A stretch of DNA of 64,000 nucleotides from Campylobacter hyointestinalis subsp. hyointestinalis (GTDB taxonomy: Bacteria; Campylobacterota; Campylobacteria; Campylobacterales; Campylobacteraceae): assembly GCF_013372145.1 (NCBI RefSeq), contig NZ_CP053827.1, forward strand, positions 1,674,001 to 1,738,000, given 5' to 3'. The translations under genes were made by a program, and so were the position numbers. Position 1 is the first letter of the stretch, and each line of letters begins with the position of its first letter. The notes beneath the pieces were generated by a model. It did no database searches. It was not told the origin of the DNA and worked only from the letters and a program-made list of their open reading frames with translations. Shown here one piece after another: positions 46,268 to 54,369 of the stretch.

Positions 46268-47881
46268 TTGACTAGTGCTGAGTATGATGAGATTTTAGAA
46301 ACATTGCGAGTTGTAAGAGCTAGACGCACTCATTCACAAAAATCACACCATCAGCATGTTTCTTTTGGTGGAATGACTTTTGCAAAAAATAAATTTTCTA
46401 AACAAGCAGTTGTGAAAATGATTTCAAATTTACCAAAGGATAGGATAAAAAATTGTATTGATTATACTCTAAAAAATTCACTTGATGGCTACGCCATTAA
46501 TGATAAAGGGGAGAAAGTTTCAAGCGATGATATTATTAAAGAGTGGAGCAAGGACTTTGGATCGCATCCAAATTCAAAGGACGCTTGGCATTTAATATTT
46601 TCAATTAAAGAGCCGTGCAGTGATGAGAGAGCTTTGAAAAAATTACAATCTAGCGTGATGGAAGTTATGAATAAAAATTTCTTTGGTCATAAATATTCTA
46701 TGGTGCTTCACACTCATCAAAATAATCCGCACATCCATGTCGTGCTAAACAAACGCAACATTTTTTCTGATAAAAAAATTCATTTTGATAGCCGTGATGA
46801 GATCAAAGATTTCTTTGATGATGTTCGCACGAACTTTGCTTATGCTTTGGATCAGCGTGGACTAAATTATACAAATACTAGCTCACTCTCTAAGGATTTG
46901 AAGCAAGAATGGAATAAAATCAAAAAGAGCGTTAAGCTTGAAACAGATGATTATTTTGCTAAAGATTTTATCAATGACTATTACATGAAATTGCAAGAGC
47001 GTAATAAAGAAAATCACAAGGCTACGGCTTCTCGCATTGATGTCTTGCTTGAAGAAACTGTTGTATTGAAAAACGAACACGAAAGACTTTTTCAATTGCT
47101 AATAAATTTGAAAAAGAAAAAAAATAAACGCTGGTATAAGGTTTCAAAAGAATACAAAGAGCAAGGCAATTTTTATGTAAAAAAATTAAACGAGATAAAA
47201 GGCGAGGTTGAAAAACTTAGAAAAATAGAGTATCGAGCTCAAAAAATTGCAGAATTTCATAAAGCTAATTATCAAGATAAAGTCGGCGGTGTCGTTAGGC
47301 TTGAAAATTTTGTTTATAACTACAATCAAATGAGAAAGGCTGGATTTAAAACTTCTAAGAGCGATTTTGAAAATTTCAAAAGAGCTAAACGAGCCATTGC
47401 AATTCATCGTAAAAAAGAGAGCGAACTAGCTATAAAATACTTTGATGATAGTTTGATTGTTTCTCGTATGCTAGGTGCTAGTGATAGCATTTTCAAACTA
47501 GATAAAAAATTAAAAAATTTGGATCAAGCTCTGCACTCTTTGCATAATTCTAGCGTGGGCGATGAGTTGATAAATTTGTATGATAAACGACTAAAAGCAA
47601 ATAAAGAATTTATCACTGATGTTGTTACTAAACGCTTTGAGCGTGTGTCGCAAAGGCTTTTAAAAGCTGAAAAAATAAGCAAGGATGACTTTCTTTTCAA
47701 AGAGTATTTCAAAGGCGTGGAAGTGCTTGGTGTTCGTGCAGATGAGCGTTTGCTCAAAATTAAAAATGAAAAAAGACTATATAAAGACGTTTTAGCCGAG
47801 CGTGGCATAAAAATTGCAAAGCCAAACGCTCACAGCTTCTCTCATAAAAATCACGATCTAAGCAGTGAGCGTGGTTTGTGA
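46268..47881 (+). CDS. MOBP-type relaxase (mobilization protein)
   Basis: Relaxases nick one strand at oriT and pilot it into a recipient. This protein of about 537 residues has motif I-like CIDYTLKN (candidate catalytic Tyr) and motif III HTHQNNPHIHVVLNKRN, where HxH binds the metal. The C-terminal half is charged and coiled-coil-like. The frame opens with a GTG at 46163, but the TTG at 46268, seven bases after AAGG, gives the natural start (TSAEYDEILETLR). An RP4-like nic lies upstream. No type IV secretion genes are visible, so the element would need a helper. Confidence 0.82.
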   Translation: MTSAEYDEILETLRVVRARRTHSQKSHHQHVSFGGMTFAKNKFSKQAVVKMISNLPKDRIKNCIDYTLKNSLDGYAINDKGEKVSSDDIIKEWSKDFGSHPNSKDAWHLIFSIKEPCSDERALKKLQSSVMEVMNKNFFGHKYSMVLHTHQNNPHIHVVLNKRNIFSDKKIHFDSRDEIKDFFDDVRTNFAYALDQRGLNYTNTSSLSKDLKQEWNKIKKSVKLETDDYFAKDFINDYYMKLQERNKENHKATASRIDVLLEETVVLKNEHERLFQLLINLKKKKNKRWYKVSKEYKEQGNFYVKKLNEIKGEVEKLRKIEYRAQKIAEFHKANYQDKVGGVVRLENFVYNYNQMRKAGFKTSKSDFENFKRAKRAIAIHRKKESELAIKYFDDSLIVSRMLGASDSIFKLDKKLKNLDQALHSLHNSSVGDELINLYDKRLKANKEFITDVVTKRFERVSQRLLKAEKISKDDFLFKEYFKGVEVLGVRADERLLKIKNEKRLYKDVLAERGIKIAKPNAHSFSHKNHDLSSERGL

Positions 47882-48109
47882 CTAATAATTTTTAAATAAA
47901 TCTTGATGTCTGCCGATGCGATACAATGTGAGAGTGTTTTCATCTCTTTGATAAACTGTTTCTAAATGAGCTATTTTATAAACATCATCAGCATTGTATA
48001 AATAATAACCATTTGGCTGTTTTATTGTGCGAATTTTGCCATTTTTGACATACTTCCATAAAGTTACACGAGAGATTTTTAGTAGTTTTAGAACTTCGTT
48101 TGATTTCAT
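47882..48109 (-). CDS. Small MerR-like helix-turn-helix protein, possibly an IS607 TnpA remnant
   Basis: The 75-residue protein begins with a MerR-type helix-turn-helix (EVLKLLKISRVTLWKYVKNGKIRTIKQPNGYYLYNADDVYKI). After a linker it reads TLTLYRIGRHQDLFKNY, which may be the eroded start of a serine-recombinase domain as in IS607 TnpA (compare AYARVSSHDQ). Its ATG overlaps the toxin stop (ATGA), so it is the third gene of the toxin-antitoxin operon and may be its regulator. Its stop abuts the convergent relaxase stop. Confidence 0.6.
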   Translation of the reverse strand: MKSNEVLKLLKISRVTLWKYVKNGKIRTIKQPNGYYLYNADDVYKIAHLETVYQRDENTLTLYRIGRHQDLFKNY

Positions 48110-48411
48110 TTAGTTAAATCCGAAATCTCTGACAAATTTGGTTTCCAAAGATTTTGTTTATAAATACCTAAAATATAAATATCATTAGAAATTAAAAAAG
48201 GCACAACATAACCTTTAAAAATTAAGTCTCTGATATTTGCATTATTCATTTGTGGGTCTTGTCTATGAGCGTATGGGAAAATCACAATATCATCAATTTT
48301 AGATGAAATTTCAGCTTGAAAATTCAGTGCGTTTTGTGGGCTGTGTTTTGCTATGTAAGTTAATAAATCATAAAATTGATTTTGAAAATTTTGAGTATAG
48401 ATTATTTTCAT
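48106..48411 (-). CDS. RelE/ParE-superfamily toxin
   Basis: The 101-residue basic protein has the RelE/ParE pattern: MKIIYTQNFQNQFYDLLTYIAKHSPQNALNFQAEISSKI, then IRDLIFKGYVVPFLISNDIYILGIYKQN. RelE members cleave mRNA on the ribosome and ParE members poison gyrase; which applies is not evident. It starts on the last base of the antitoxin stop. A frameshifted paralogue lies at 37478-37752. Confidence 0.8.
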   Translation of the reverse strand: MKIIYTQNFQNQFYDLLTYIAKHSPQNALNFQAEISSKIDDIVIFPYAHRQDPQMNNANIRDLIFKGYVVPFLISNDIYILGIYKQNLWKPNLSEISDLTK

Positions 48412-48689
48412 TATAATGCACCAAGATCTGCTAGTTTTTGTTTTGTCATAGCCTTAAATTCATCAGAGCTATAAAATTTTTCAGTGCCGTTTTGCACTCT
48501 ATTAACCACTTCTTTTAAATTTTTAATATCATCTTTATTTATATTAAATTCTAAATTTGAAACCTTAATTTCAGCACTTGGATCAATTTCAAAAATAAAG
48601 CTTTGCAATTTTTCAAAATTTGAAGCTTCTAATGTCATATTTATATTTACAGCATTCATTTTTTTGTCCTTAATTAAAAATACTTTCAT
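48411..48689 (-). CDS. Antitoxin of the RelE/ParE-type module
   Basis: The 92-residue protein has a strand-rich N-terminus (MNAVNINMTLEASNFEKLQSFIFEID if the internal Met is used) and a helical, toxin-binding-like C-terminus (NLKEVVNRVQNGTEKFYSSDEFKAMTKQKLADLGAL). Two in-frame Mets exist. An internal Met about 11 residues in, preceded by a Shine-Dalgarno AAGGAC, is the better start (near 48659). It is the first gene of a three-gene operon. Confidence 0.7.
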   Translation of the reverse strand: MKVFLIKDKKMNAVNINMTLEASNFEKLQSFIFEIDPSAEIKVSNLEFNINKDDIKNLKEVVNRVQNGTEKFYSSDEFKAMTKQKLADLGAL

Positions 48690-48906
48690 AATTATATATT
48701 ATATACTTTAAATGTGCTTAAATTGAAAAGCGTAGAATAATTATTGGCTTCTGCTTTAAACATCATTAGTTCATCATTTGTAAAACGCTTTTGCTGTTCG
48801 CAAAAGCTAAAAAAAGGGAGAGAAATTTATTTGATTTTTTTAGATGCAAAATCTTTTAAGATGATTTTGTGGCTTGTCTTTGCGATTTTTTTAGGCTAGT
48901 TTGGTA

Positions 48907-49149
48907 TTAAATTTTATTTTTCGTGGCTTGTAGGGCTTTTAAAATGCATTTGTGTGGATTTTTTAAAAATGAGTTGCTATATTTTTTATTTTTTAACATT
49001 GATTTTATTGCTAGGCTGTTTTCATCTGCTTTAAACATTGCATCCATTGCCCTTTTATATGCATCAAATGTCTTAAATCTGCCTGCTGACTTGCTATTTA
49101 GAATAATATCTATTGTTTCGTCTGTTGGGATTAACTCTTTTTCGTTCAT
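48907..49149 (-). CDS. Small hypothetical protein of the integrative element
   Basis: The 80-residue protein (MNEKELIPTDETIDIILNSKSAGRFKTFDAYKRAMDAMFKADENSLAIKS...) is basic and helical. The frame continues 24 codons upstream from a GTG, but the ATG at 49149 has an AAAGG Shine-Dalgarno. Its middle contains the 75-bp sequence repeated at 44520-44594. It sits between the toxin-antitoxin operon and the integrase gene. No family recognised. Confidence 0.5.
   Translation of the reverse strand: MNEKELIPTDETIDIILNSKSAGRFKTFDAYKRAMDAMFKADENSLAIKSMLKNKKYSNSFLKNPHKCILKALQATKNKI
48985..49059. repeat. 75-bp direct repeat, copy 2
   Basis: Matches 44520-44594 without mismatch as read by eye. It lies inside the small gene at 48907-49149, which appears to be the parental copy. 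Confidence 0.85.
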
Positions 49150-49328
49150 AAATTTGCCTTTGGATTGTGTTTTCTTTCCTTTTTTTTGGGTTTTTTTGTT
49201 ATTTTTACCAAAAAATAACACTATTTCCCCATTCTTTATACTTTCATAAGTTGGGCTATTTGTTTGATAATAAAATACAAGTAATTATAGCGTATTAAAT
49301 ATAAATATTATATTAAAAATTAAAATAT

Positions 49329-50573
49329 TTATACAAATTTACAAAGATTATTTAAATAATCTGCGTACCACTGCATGAGCGTTCGCTTTTGCTCTATTGT
49401 GGCTGTTTGGCGTTCGTACGCGTATTTTACGCTGTTTAATTCTTTATGTGCTAGTACGTTTTCTATGGTTTTTTCGCTTATGCCAAGCATGCCAAGTTTT
49501 GCCAAATTTAGCGAACAAATCGTTTTAAAAGTGGCTCTAAAACCATGAGCCGATGCTTTGTCTAGATATTTATTTTTTCCACCTAGATTGCGTATGGCTT
49601 TGCCTATGGTGTCTCTATGTAGATGTCCTTGGTTATTAAATGCAGGAAAGACAAACTCGCTTTCAATAGGGCTATAATTTTTCTGTTCTTTTAGTATCTT
49701 TATTGTTTCTTTGGATAGTAAAATTTGATGAGCGTATCGCATTTTCATCTGCTTAGCAGGTATCGTCCATGTGCCATGTTTAAAGTCTATATGCTCCCAC
49801 CTTGCTTCTGCTGTGTTGCCTGGGCGATTTACACATAGGATTTGCAGTATTACGGCTCTTTTTGTTTGTAAGTCCATTGTGCTGTCGTTTCGTAGATCTG
49901 TCAAAAACTCTTTTAAATCGCTTTCATCGCTCAGTGCAGAGTATCTTGTGTCTGTGCCATTTTTTAGGCTAAAACTGCTTGAAGTGGGGAACTTTTCGTG
50001 TAGTGCTTTGCAAGGATTGTAGTCTATATAGCGGTCATTTATGGCACTTTCAAAGAGTTGGTTTAGGTGATTTATAATGCGGTGTATGGTTTCTAAGCGT
50101 GAGCTTTTGGGATTGTGTGGATTAAATAATGGCTCTAAAACTTCTAAAAGGTCGCTAAATTTAATATTTGCAATGTCGATGTCTTTAAATTTTGGCAAGA
50201 TGTAGGCATTCATTTGGTCTATGATTTTTTTAGTGTAGCTTTGGCTTAGAGTGGCTTTTTTTCGCCTTATGTAGTTATCAAATAACGCACCTATGGTGTA
50301 TTTGTTTGATTTTAATTCAGCTCCGCTTTTTAGCCGTTTTGTGATTTTTAGTGCATCTTCTCTTGCTTGTTCTACACCGTATCTGCCTTGCTCAAACTCG
50401 GCTAGTTTGCGTGTCTTTCTGCTGTGCAAGATGAAAAATGTCTTAACGCCACTTGGATTGATCCAAATGTAAAGCTCTTTTGGATTGCCCACAGCCTTGC
50501 GGTATTGCCTTTCTTTTGGCTCTAACTCTCTTATATCTTTGTCGTATAGTATGGTCTTTGCGATATTTGCCAT
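49329..50573 (-). CDS. Tyrosine recombinase (integrase), DUF4102/P4-like
   Basis: The 414-residue protein has the N-terminal arm-binding domain (IRELEPKERQYRKAVGNPKELYIWINPSGVKTFFILHSR), a core-binding domain, and catalytic residues in ILCVNRPGNTAEARWEHID (Arg), HGFRATFKTI (His-x-x-Arg), LAHKE (His) and YERQT (Tyr). It is intact and reads away from tRNA-Ala, which lies about 190 bases from its start. This is the usual layout for an element integrated at a tRNA gene. It ends the proximal mobilizable element. Confidence 0.9.
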   Translation of the reverse strand: MANIAKTILYDKDIRELEPKERQYRKAVGNPKELYIWINPSGVKTFFILHSRKTRKLAEFEQGRYGVEQAREDALKITKRLKSGAELKSNKYTIGALFDNYIRRKKATLSQSYTKKIIDQMNAYILPKFKDIDIANIKFSDLLEVLEPLFNPHNPKSSRLETIHRIINHLNQLFESAINDRYIDYNPCKALHEKFPTSSSFSLKNGTDTRYSALSDESDLKEFLTDLRNDSTMDLQTKRAVILQILCVNRPGNTAEARWEHIDFKHGTWTIPAKQMKMRYAHQILLSKETIKILKEQKNYSPIESEFVFPAFNNQGHLHRDTIGKAIRNLGGKNKYLDKASAHGFRATFKTICSLNLAKLGMLGISEKTIENVLAHKELNSVKYAYERQTATIEQKRTLMQWYADYLNNLCKFV

Positions 50574-50758
50574 TTGTCCCCCTTTTTTAGTTAAAACTAC
50601 ATTATTAAAATCAAACTACACTATTATACTACAATAATTCTAAAAATTATGAGAGAGTTTTAAAAATATACAAAGAGTTTAAAAGTGCTTTAAAGTAGTG
50701 TTTTTTATGGATTTATAGAGTTTCTTAAACTTTAAAAAAGGGGAGAAAATTTATAAAA

Positions 50759-50834
<76 letters not shown>

Positions 50835-50974
50835 AAAAAGTATTCAGAATTTAAAATGCGTTTGAAATATTACCAACTTTTTACTTAGATTTTTTTGAAA
50901 TCACCCAAAAAATTAATAATTTCAAATAAATTTTTAAGGTTTCTTTTGATATCATTTCAATTCTTAAAAAATTT

Positions 50975-51049
50975 GCGGGAATAGCTCAGGGGTAGAGCAC
51001 AACCTTGCCAAGGTTGGGGTCGCGAGTTCGAATCTCGTTTCCCGCTCCA
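50975..51049 (+). tRNA. tRNA-Gly (GCC)
   Basis: A complete cloverleaf with CCA. The anticodon loop TTGCCAA lies between CAACC and GGTTG. The T-arm GTTCGAATC is present. It begins a plus-strand cluster Gly-Leu-Cys-Ser. Confidence 0.94.
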
Positions 51050-51059
51050 TTTTTTATCT

Positions 51060-51146
51060 GCCCAGGTGGTGGAATGGTAGACACAAGGGACTTAAAATCC
51101 CTCGGATATTTTTTCCGTGCCGGTTCAAGTCCGGCTCTGGGCACCA
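51060..51146 (+). tRNA. tRNA-Leu (TAA)
   Basis: An 87-base class II tRNA with a long variable arm (CGGATATTTTTTCCG) and CCA end. The anticodon loop CTTAAAA lies between AGGGA and TCCCT. Confidence 0.94.
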
Positions 51147-51170
51147 CCAAAATTTAGCATTTGTTTGCAC

Positions 51171-51244
51171 GGCGACATGGCCAAGTGGTAAGGCAGAAGC
51201 CTGCAAAGCTTTTACCCCCAGTTCGAATCTGGGTGTCGCCTCCA
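51171..51244 (+). tRNA. tRNA-Cys (GCA)
   Basis: A 74-base cloverleaf with CCA. The anticodon loop CTGCAAA lies between GAAGC and GCTTT. Confidence 0.94.
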
Positions 51245-51262
51245 AAACATTTAGGAGTTTTT

Positions 51263-51394
51263 ATGCGTTACTTTATTATGGCGCTTATGATAACTGCATT
51301 TTTTGGTTGTTCTAGTACTTGGCACGGCATAAAAGAAGATTCAAATAATGCCTACCAATGGTCAAAAGAAAAGATACACAAAGCTACAGAATAG
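51263..51394 (+). CDS. Small entericidin-like lipoprotein
   Basis: The 43-residue protein has a short signal with a lipobox (ALMITAFFGC|SS) followed by STWHGIKEDSNNAYQWSKEKIHKATE, the size and pattern of entericidin-like lipoproteins. A good AGGAG Shine-Dalgarno precedes the ATG at 51263. It lies between tRNA-Cys and tRNA-Ser and may be transcribed with them. Function in Campylobacter is unknown. Confidence 0.75.
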   Translation: MRYFIMALMITAFFGCSSTWHGIKEDSNNAYQWSKEKIHKATE

Positions 51395-51411
51395 CTTAAA
51401 TTTACTTCACT

Positions 51412-51499
51412 CGGGAGATGGCTGAGTGGTCGAAAGCGGCGGTCTTGAAAACCGTTGAGGTGAAAGCCTCCAGGGGTTCGAATCCCTTTCTCCCGGCCA
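51412..51499 (+). tRNA. tRNA-Ser (TGA)
   Basis: An 88-base class II tRNA with a long variable arm and CCA end. The anticodon loop CTTGAAA lies between GCGGT and ACCGT-like arms. Confidence 0.93.
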
Positions 51500-51566
51500 C
51501 TTATTTTAGATACGCTTTCCACTTCATACAAACAATCAAATTTATACATAAATTTAGAAATATTTT

Positions 51567-51780
51567 ATGACAAAAAAAATAAAAAATATCATTTTATTTT
51601 TATACTTTCTAGCGATCTATGCTTTAACCAAGCTTTGAAAAAGGTTTAGATACCATAAACACAAAAGCCACTTATGAGCAAGGTACAACCATAAGACGTA
51701 TCTATAGCCGTTTTAAATTTTTAAACCACAGATCAATTATAAATTTAAAAACTAGCATTATAATGTTGTTAATTTTTAAA
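51567..51780 (+). pseudogene. Remnant of a small membrane protein gene
   Basis: An ATG frame at 51567 gives a hydrophobic start (MTKKIKNIILFLYFLAIYALTK) and then TGA. A second frame continues with SFEKGLDTINTKATYEQGTTIRRIYSRFKFLNHRSIINLK. Together they look like one signal- or anchor-bearing protein interrupted by a frameshift. No family recognised. It fills the gap between tRNA-Ser and mdaB. Confidence 0.35.
51759..51764 (+). promoter_or_regulatory. -10 element of mdaB
   Basis: TATAAT 27 bases upstream of the mdaB ATG. No TTGACA lies 19 bases before it, so this gene does not share the MerR-type promoter of its neighbours. Confidence 0.5.
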
Positions 51781-51791
51781 CAAGGATAACT

Positions 51792-52373
51792 ATGAAAAAT
51801 GTATTATTGATAAATGGCGCAAAAATATTTGGAAACTCAAAAGGCGTGTTAAATGCAACTTTACAAAACGAAGCAAAAACTACTTTACTAAATTTAGGCA
51901 TAAACGTGCAAGAAACCAAAATCGATGACGGTTATGATGTAAAAACAGAACTACAAAAGATAGCAAATGCTGACGCGATCATCTGGCAAATGCCCGGCTG
52001 GTGGATGGGTGAGCCTTGGATAGTTAAAAAATACATAGATGAAGTTTTCACCGCTGGTTATGGAGTTTTATACAATAATGACGGTAGAAGTAGAAAAGAT
52101 GAATCAGCCAAATACGGCTCAGGCGGTCTAGCTACTAGCAAAAGATATATGTTTAGTCTTACTTGGAACGCTCCTCTTGAAGCATTTACCAATAAAGAGC
52201 ATTTTTTCGGCGGTGTAGGCGTTGATGGCGTGTATCTGCACCTTCACAAAGCGCATGAGTTTTTAGGGATGAAAGCTCTACCTACATTCATCTGCAACGA
52301 CGTCGTTAAAGATCCGCAAGTCCAGCTGTATTTACAAAACTATCGCAAACATTTAGAAAAAATATTCGGCTGA
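51792..52373 (+). CDS. mdaB: NAD(P)H quinone oxidoreductase MdaB
   Basis: The 193-residue cytosolic flavodoxin-fold enzyme reduces quinones by two electrons. The MdaB pattern is clear (INGAKIFGNSKGVLN, IIWQMPGWWMGEPWIVKKYIDEVFTAGYGVLY, FSLTWNAPLEAF). In Helicobacter, MdaB protects against oxidative stress. An AAGGAT Shine-Dalgarno precedes the ATG. It converges on the flavodoxin gene with hairpins in between. Confidence 0.88.
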   Translation: MKNVLLINGAKIFGNSKGVLNATLQNEAKTTLLNLGINVQETKIDDGYDVKTELQKIANADAIIWQMPGWWMGEPWIVKKYIDEVFTAGYGVLYNNDGRSRKDESAKYGSGGLATSKRYMFSLTWNAPLEAFTNKEHFFGGVGVDGVYLHLHKAHEFLGMKALPTFICNDVVKDPQVQLYLQNYRKHLEKIFG

Positions 52374-52412
52374 ATTTAGCCGAATAAAGGCTTATAGCTC
52401 TTGTTATAAGCC
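52365..52412. terminator. Paired hairpins between convergent mdaB and flavodoxin genes
   Basis: Two perfect stems, 52365-52371/52378-52384 (7 bp) and 52389-52396/52405-52412 (8 bp), lie between the two converging stop codons. They probably terminate transcription in both directions, though T-runs are weak. Confidence 0.5.
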
Positions 52413-52426
52413 TAAATTTACACAAC

Positions 52427-52903
52427 TCAAATACCCAAGCTCTCCAGCCATTTTTTTATGTTAGCACTATTTGTACTTGAGCTTAGCACTTTTGCGTCTT
52501 TGAAATTTGCATTGCAAGATTTTTTCAAAATTTCCACGCTCTGCCCTAAACCGCTTCCACCAGAAGTAGCAAAAACCACTATATTTTTACCGCTCCACTC
52601 AAAGCTCTCTAAAAATGTCTGTATGATGCGCGGCGCCTCGTACCACCATATCGGAAATCCTATGAAAACGCTATCATAACCGTCTAAATTCGGTTTTAAA
52701 TTTGATATAGACGGACGAGAATCAGGCTTTCTCATCTCCACGCTTGAGCGACTGTTTGAGTCATGCCAGTCAAGATCCAAAGAAGTGTATTTTTGAGTAG
52801 GCGTTATCTCGTAGATATCGCCACCACTTACTTCTGCTATGGTTTTTGCAAGACGCATAGTTTGTCCGCTTGCTGAAAAATAAGCTACTAATATTTTGTT
52901 CAT
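52427..52903 (-). CDS. Flavodoxin-like protein
   Basis: The 158-residue protein matches the short Flavodoxin_4 group: ILVAYFSASGQTMRLAKTIAEVSGGDIYEI at the FMN phosphate loop and FIGFPIWWYEAPRIIQTFLESF. It lacks a signal peptide, unlike several neighbours. It follows the SDR gene by 9 bases and ends the operon that begins at 57146. Confidence 0.85.
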   Translation of the reverse strand: MNKILVAYFSASGQTMRLAKTIAEVSGGDIYEITPTQKYTSLDLDWHDSNSRSSVEMRKPDSRPSISNLKPNLDGYDSVFIGFPIWWYEAPRIIQTFLESFEWSGKNIVVFATSGGSGLGQSVEILKKSCNANFKDAKVLSSSTNSANIKKWLESLGI

Positions 52904-52912
52904 TTCTTTCTC

Positions 52913-53920
52913 CTATCTAGTGCTAAATGCACTTCCTGCTGAGTTTTCAAAGTCTGCCTCGCTTCCTGCGTAATGCTCCGTATTTTTCATATCTTCTTCT
53001 AACCAAGCTATTTTATTTCTAGCAGAACTAAACGCTGCTGCACCTAAAAATAGACTAAATGGCGGCTCTTGCATTCTTGAGATGTTATACAAAATCTCTG
53101 CAAATTTAGCTGGATTGCCAGCTTGTTTGCCGCTATAGTTTTTCGCGTGTGCTTCAAAAGCTTCTCTTTTTGCGTCATAATCGCCGATCTTATCTCTGCT
53201 TAACTCCATGCTAGTACCTAAAAACTGTGTTCTAAAGCCTGCTGGCATTATATTTACGCTGTGAATCCCAAAGTCTTTAAGATCTAGCAAAAGCCCCTCA
53301 CTAAATGCACTCAAAGCAAATTTACTCATGCAATATGGCGTAGAATTATTTGTAACTCTAAATCCACCTATCGAGCTAAGATTAAATATCCTAGCTGTCA
53401 CGTTTTGTGCATTTCCACCCTCGCTAATGGCTTGTGGACGCATTAGCTTCAAGGCGTGTTTTGCTACAAGAAACGGTGCGAAAACATTTACTTCAAACTG
53501 CGCCCTAAGATCTTCTTCACTTGTCTCTTCGACAAAGCCAAGAAGCCCATATCCAGCGTTATTTACTACATTATCAAGTCTACCGAATTTAGACTTTATA
53601 GCAGCGATATTTGCTTCTATATTTTCACTCATTTTCTCACCAAATTTAAGCTCTAAAGGCAAGAAATTCTCGCTCTCTTTTCCTAGTTTGTCTATGATAT
53701 TTTTTAAATTTCTGCTAGTTCCTGCGACTTTGTCTCCTTTGCTTAAGAGATATTTTGCCAAAGCAAGTCCTAGCCCGCCGCTTGCTGCAGTTATATACCA
53801 AACTTGAGTATTCATTTTATTTTCCTTACTTTTATCATATGTTTTTGCATTTAAATTTGATCCTAAAGCTACCACACCAGCCGCCAAAGTTGCACCTTTT
53901 AAGAACGCTCTTCTTTTCAT
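52913..53920 (-). CDS. Tat-leader short-chain dehydrogenase/reductase
   Basis: The 335-residue protein starts with a twin-arginine leader (MKRRAFLKGATLAAGVVALGSNLNA). Met36 then begins an ordinary SDR domain: cofactor loop ITAASGGLGLALAKYL, NNAGYG, and catalytic Ser/Tyr/Lys in NLSSIGGF and YCMSK. NAD(P)-dependent enzymes are not normally exported, because the periplasm lacks these cofactors. Initiation at Met36 would give a cytosolic form. It follows the broken cytochrome gene in the MerR-controlled operon. Confidence 0.87.
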   Translation of the reverse strand: MKRRAFLKGATLAAGVVALGSNLNAKTYDKSKENKMNTQVWYITAASGGLGLALAKYLLSKGDKVAGTSRNLKNIIDKLGKESENFLPLELKFGEKMSENIEANIAAIKSKFGRLDNVVNNAGYGLLGFVEETSEEDLRAQFEVNVFAPFLVAKHALKLMRPQAISEGGNAQNVTARIFNLSSIGGFRVTNNSTPYCMSKFALSAFSEGLLLDLKDFGIHSVNIMPAGFRTQFLGTSMELSRDKIGDYDAKREAFEAHAKNYSGKQAGNPAKFAEILYNISRMQEPPFSLFLGAAAFSSARNKIAWLEEDMKNTEHYAGSEADFENSAGSAFSTR

Positions 53921-53935
53921 ATTTCTCTCCTTGAT

Positions 53936-54369
53936 TTACTCCAAATTTCCTTGATAATTTTTGATATTTTCAAGGGTAAAAACGATATCTTCGCGATGAA
54001 GCGAATCTTGATGGCAGTCTAAACATCTCTTAGTATCGCTTAAATTTGGAGATTTATCTGCATTAAATGCATAAAATTTCCACTTTTTATTATTTTTTGC
54101 ATTGCGATATAACGCCTTACTTCGCCTTTTTTAGCACCTTGAGTATATAACTCTTCAAGCATTATTATCGTTTGATCAGGTAAGTTTTGACCATTTTTTA
54201 CGGCTTTTATCGCTTCTTTTTGGATATACATTCGCTCCAAAACATCTCCTCTTTCAAAGTCGTTATAATGCACCCACAACCTAAAATCATCAGGAAATTG
54301 ACCAAATGCTAAAACACCAAAAAATACGCTCAAAATAGTAAATTTTTTAGATAAATTTACGAATTTCAT
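53936..54369 (-). pseudogene. Exported mono-heme cytochrome-like protein (P460-like), frameshifted
   Basis: The intact part (109 codons) has a signal peptide (FTILSVFFGVLAFG) and a P460-like sequence (FPDDFRLWVHYNDFERGDVLERMYIQKEAIKAVKNGQNLPDQTIIMLEELY). It runs out of frame at 54040. One extra A in the run complementary to 54093-54098 restores WKFYAFNADKSPNLSDTKRCLDCHQDSLHREDIVF, which contains the CxxCH heme site. Without it the product lacks heme. The gene overlaps the transporter gene by four bases. Confidence 0.75.
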
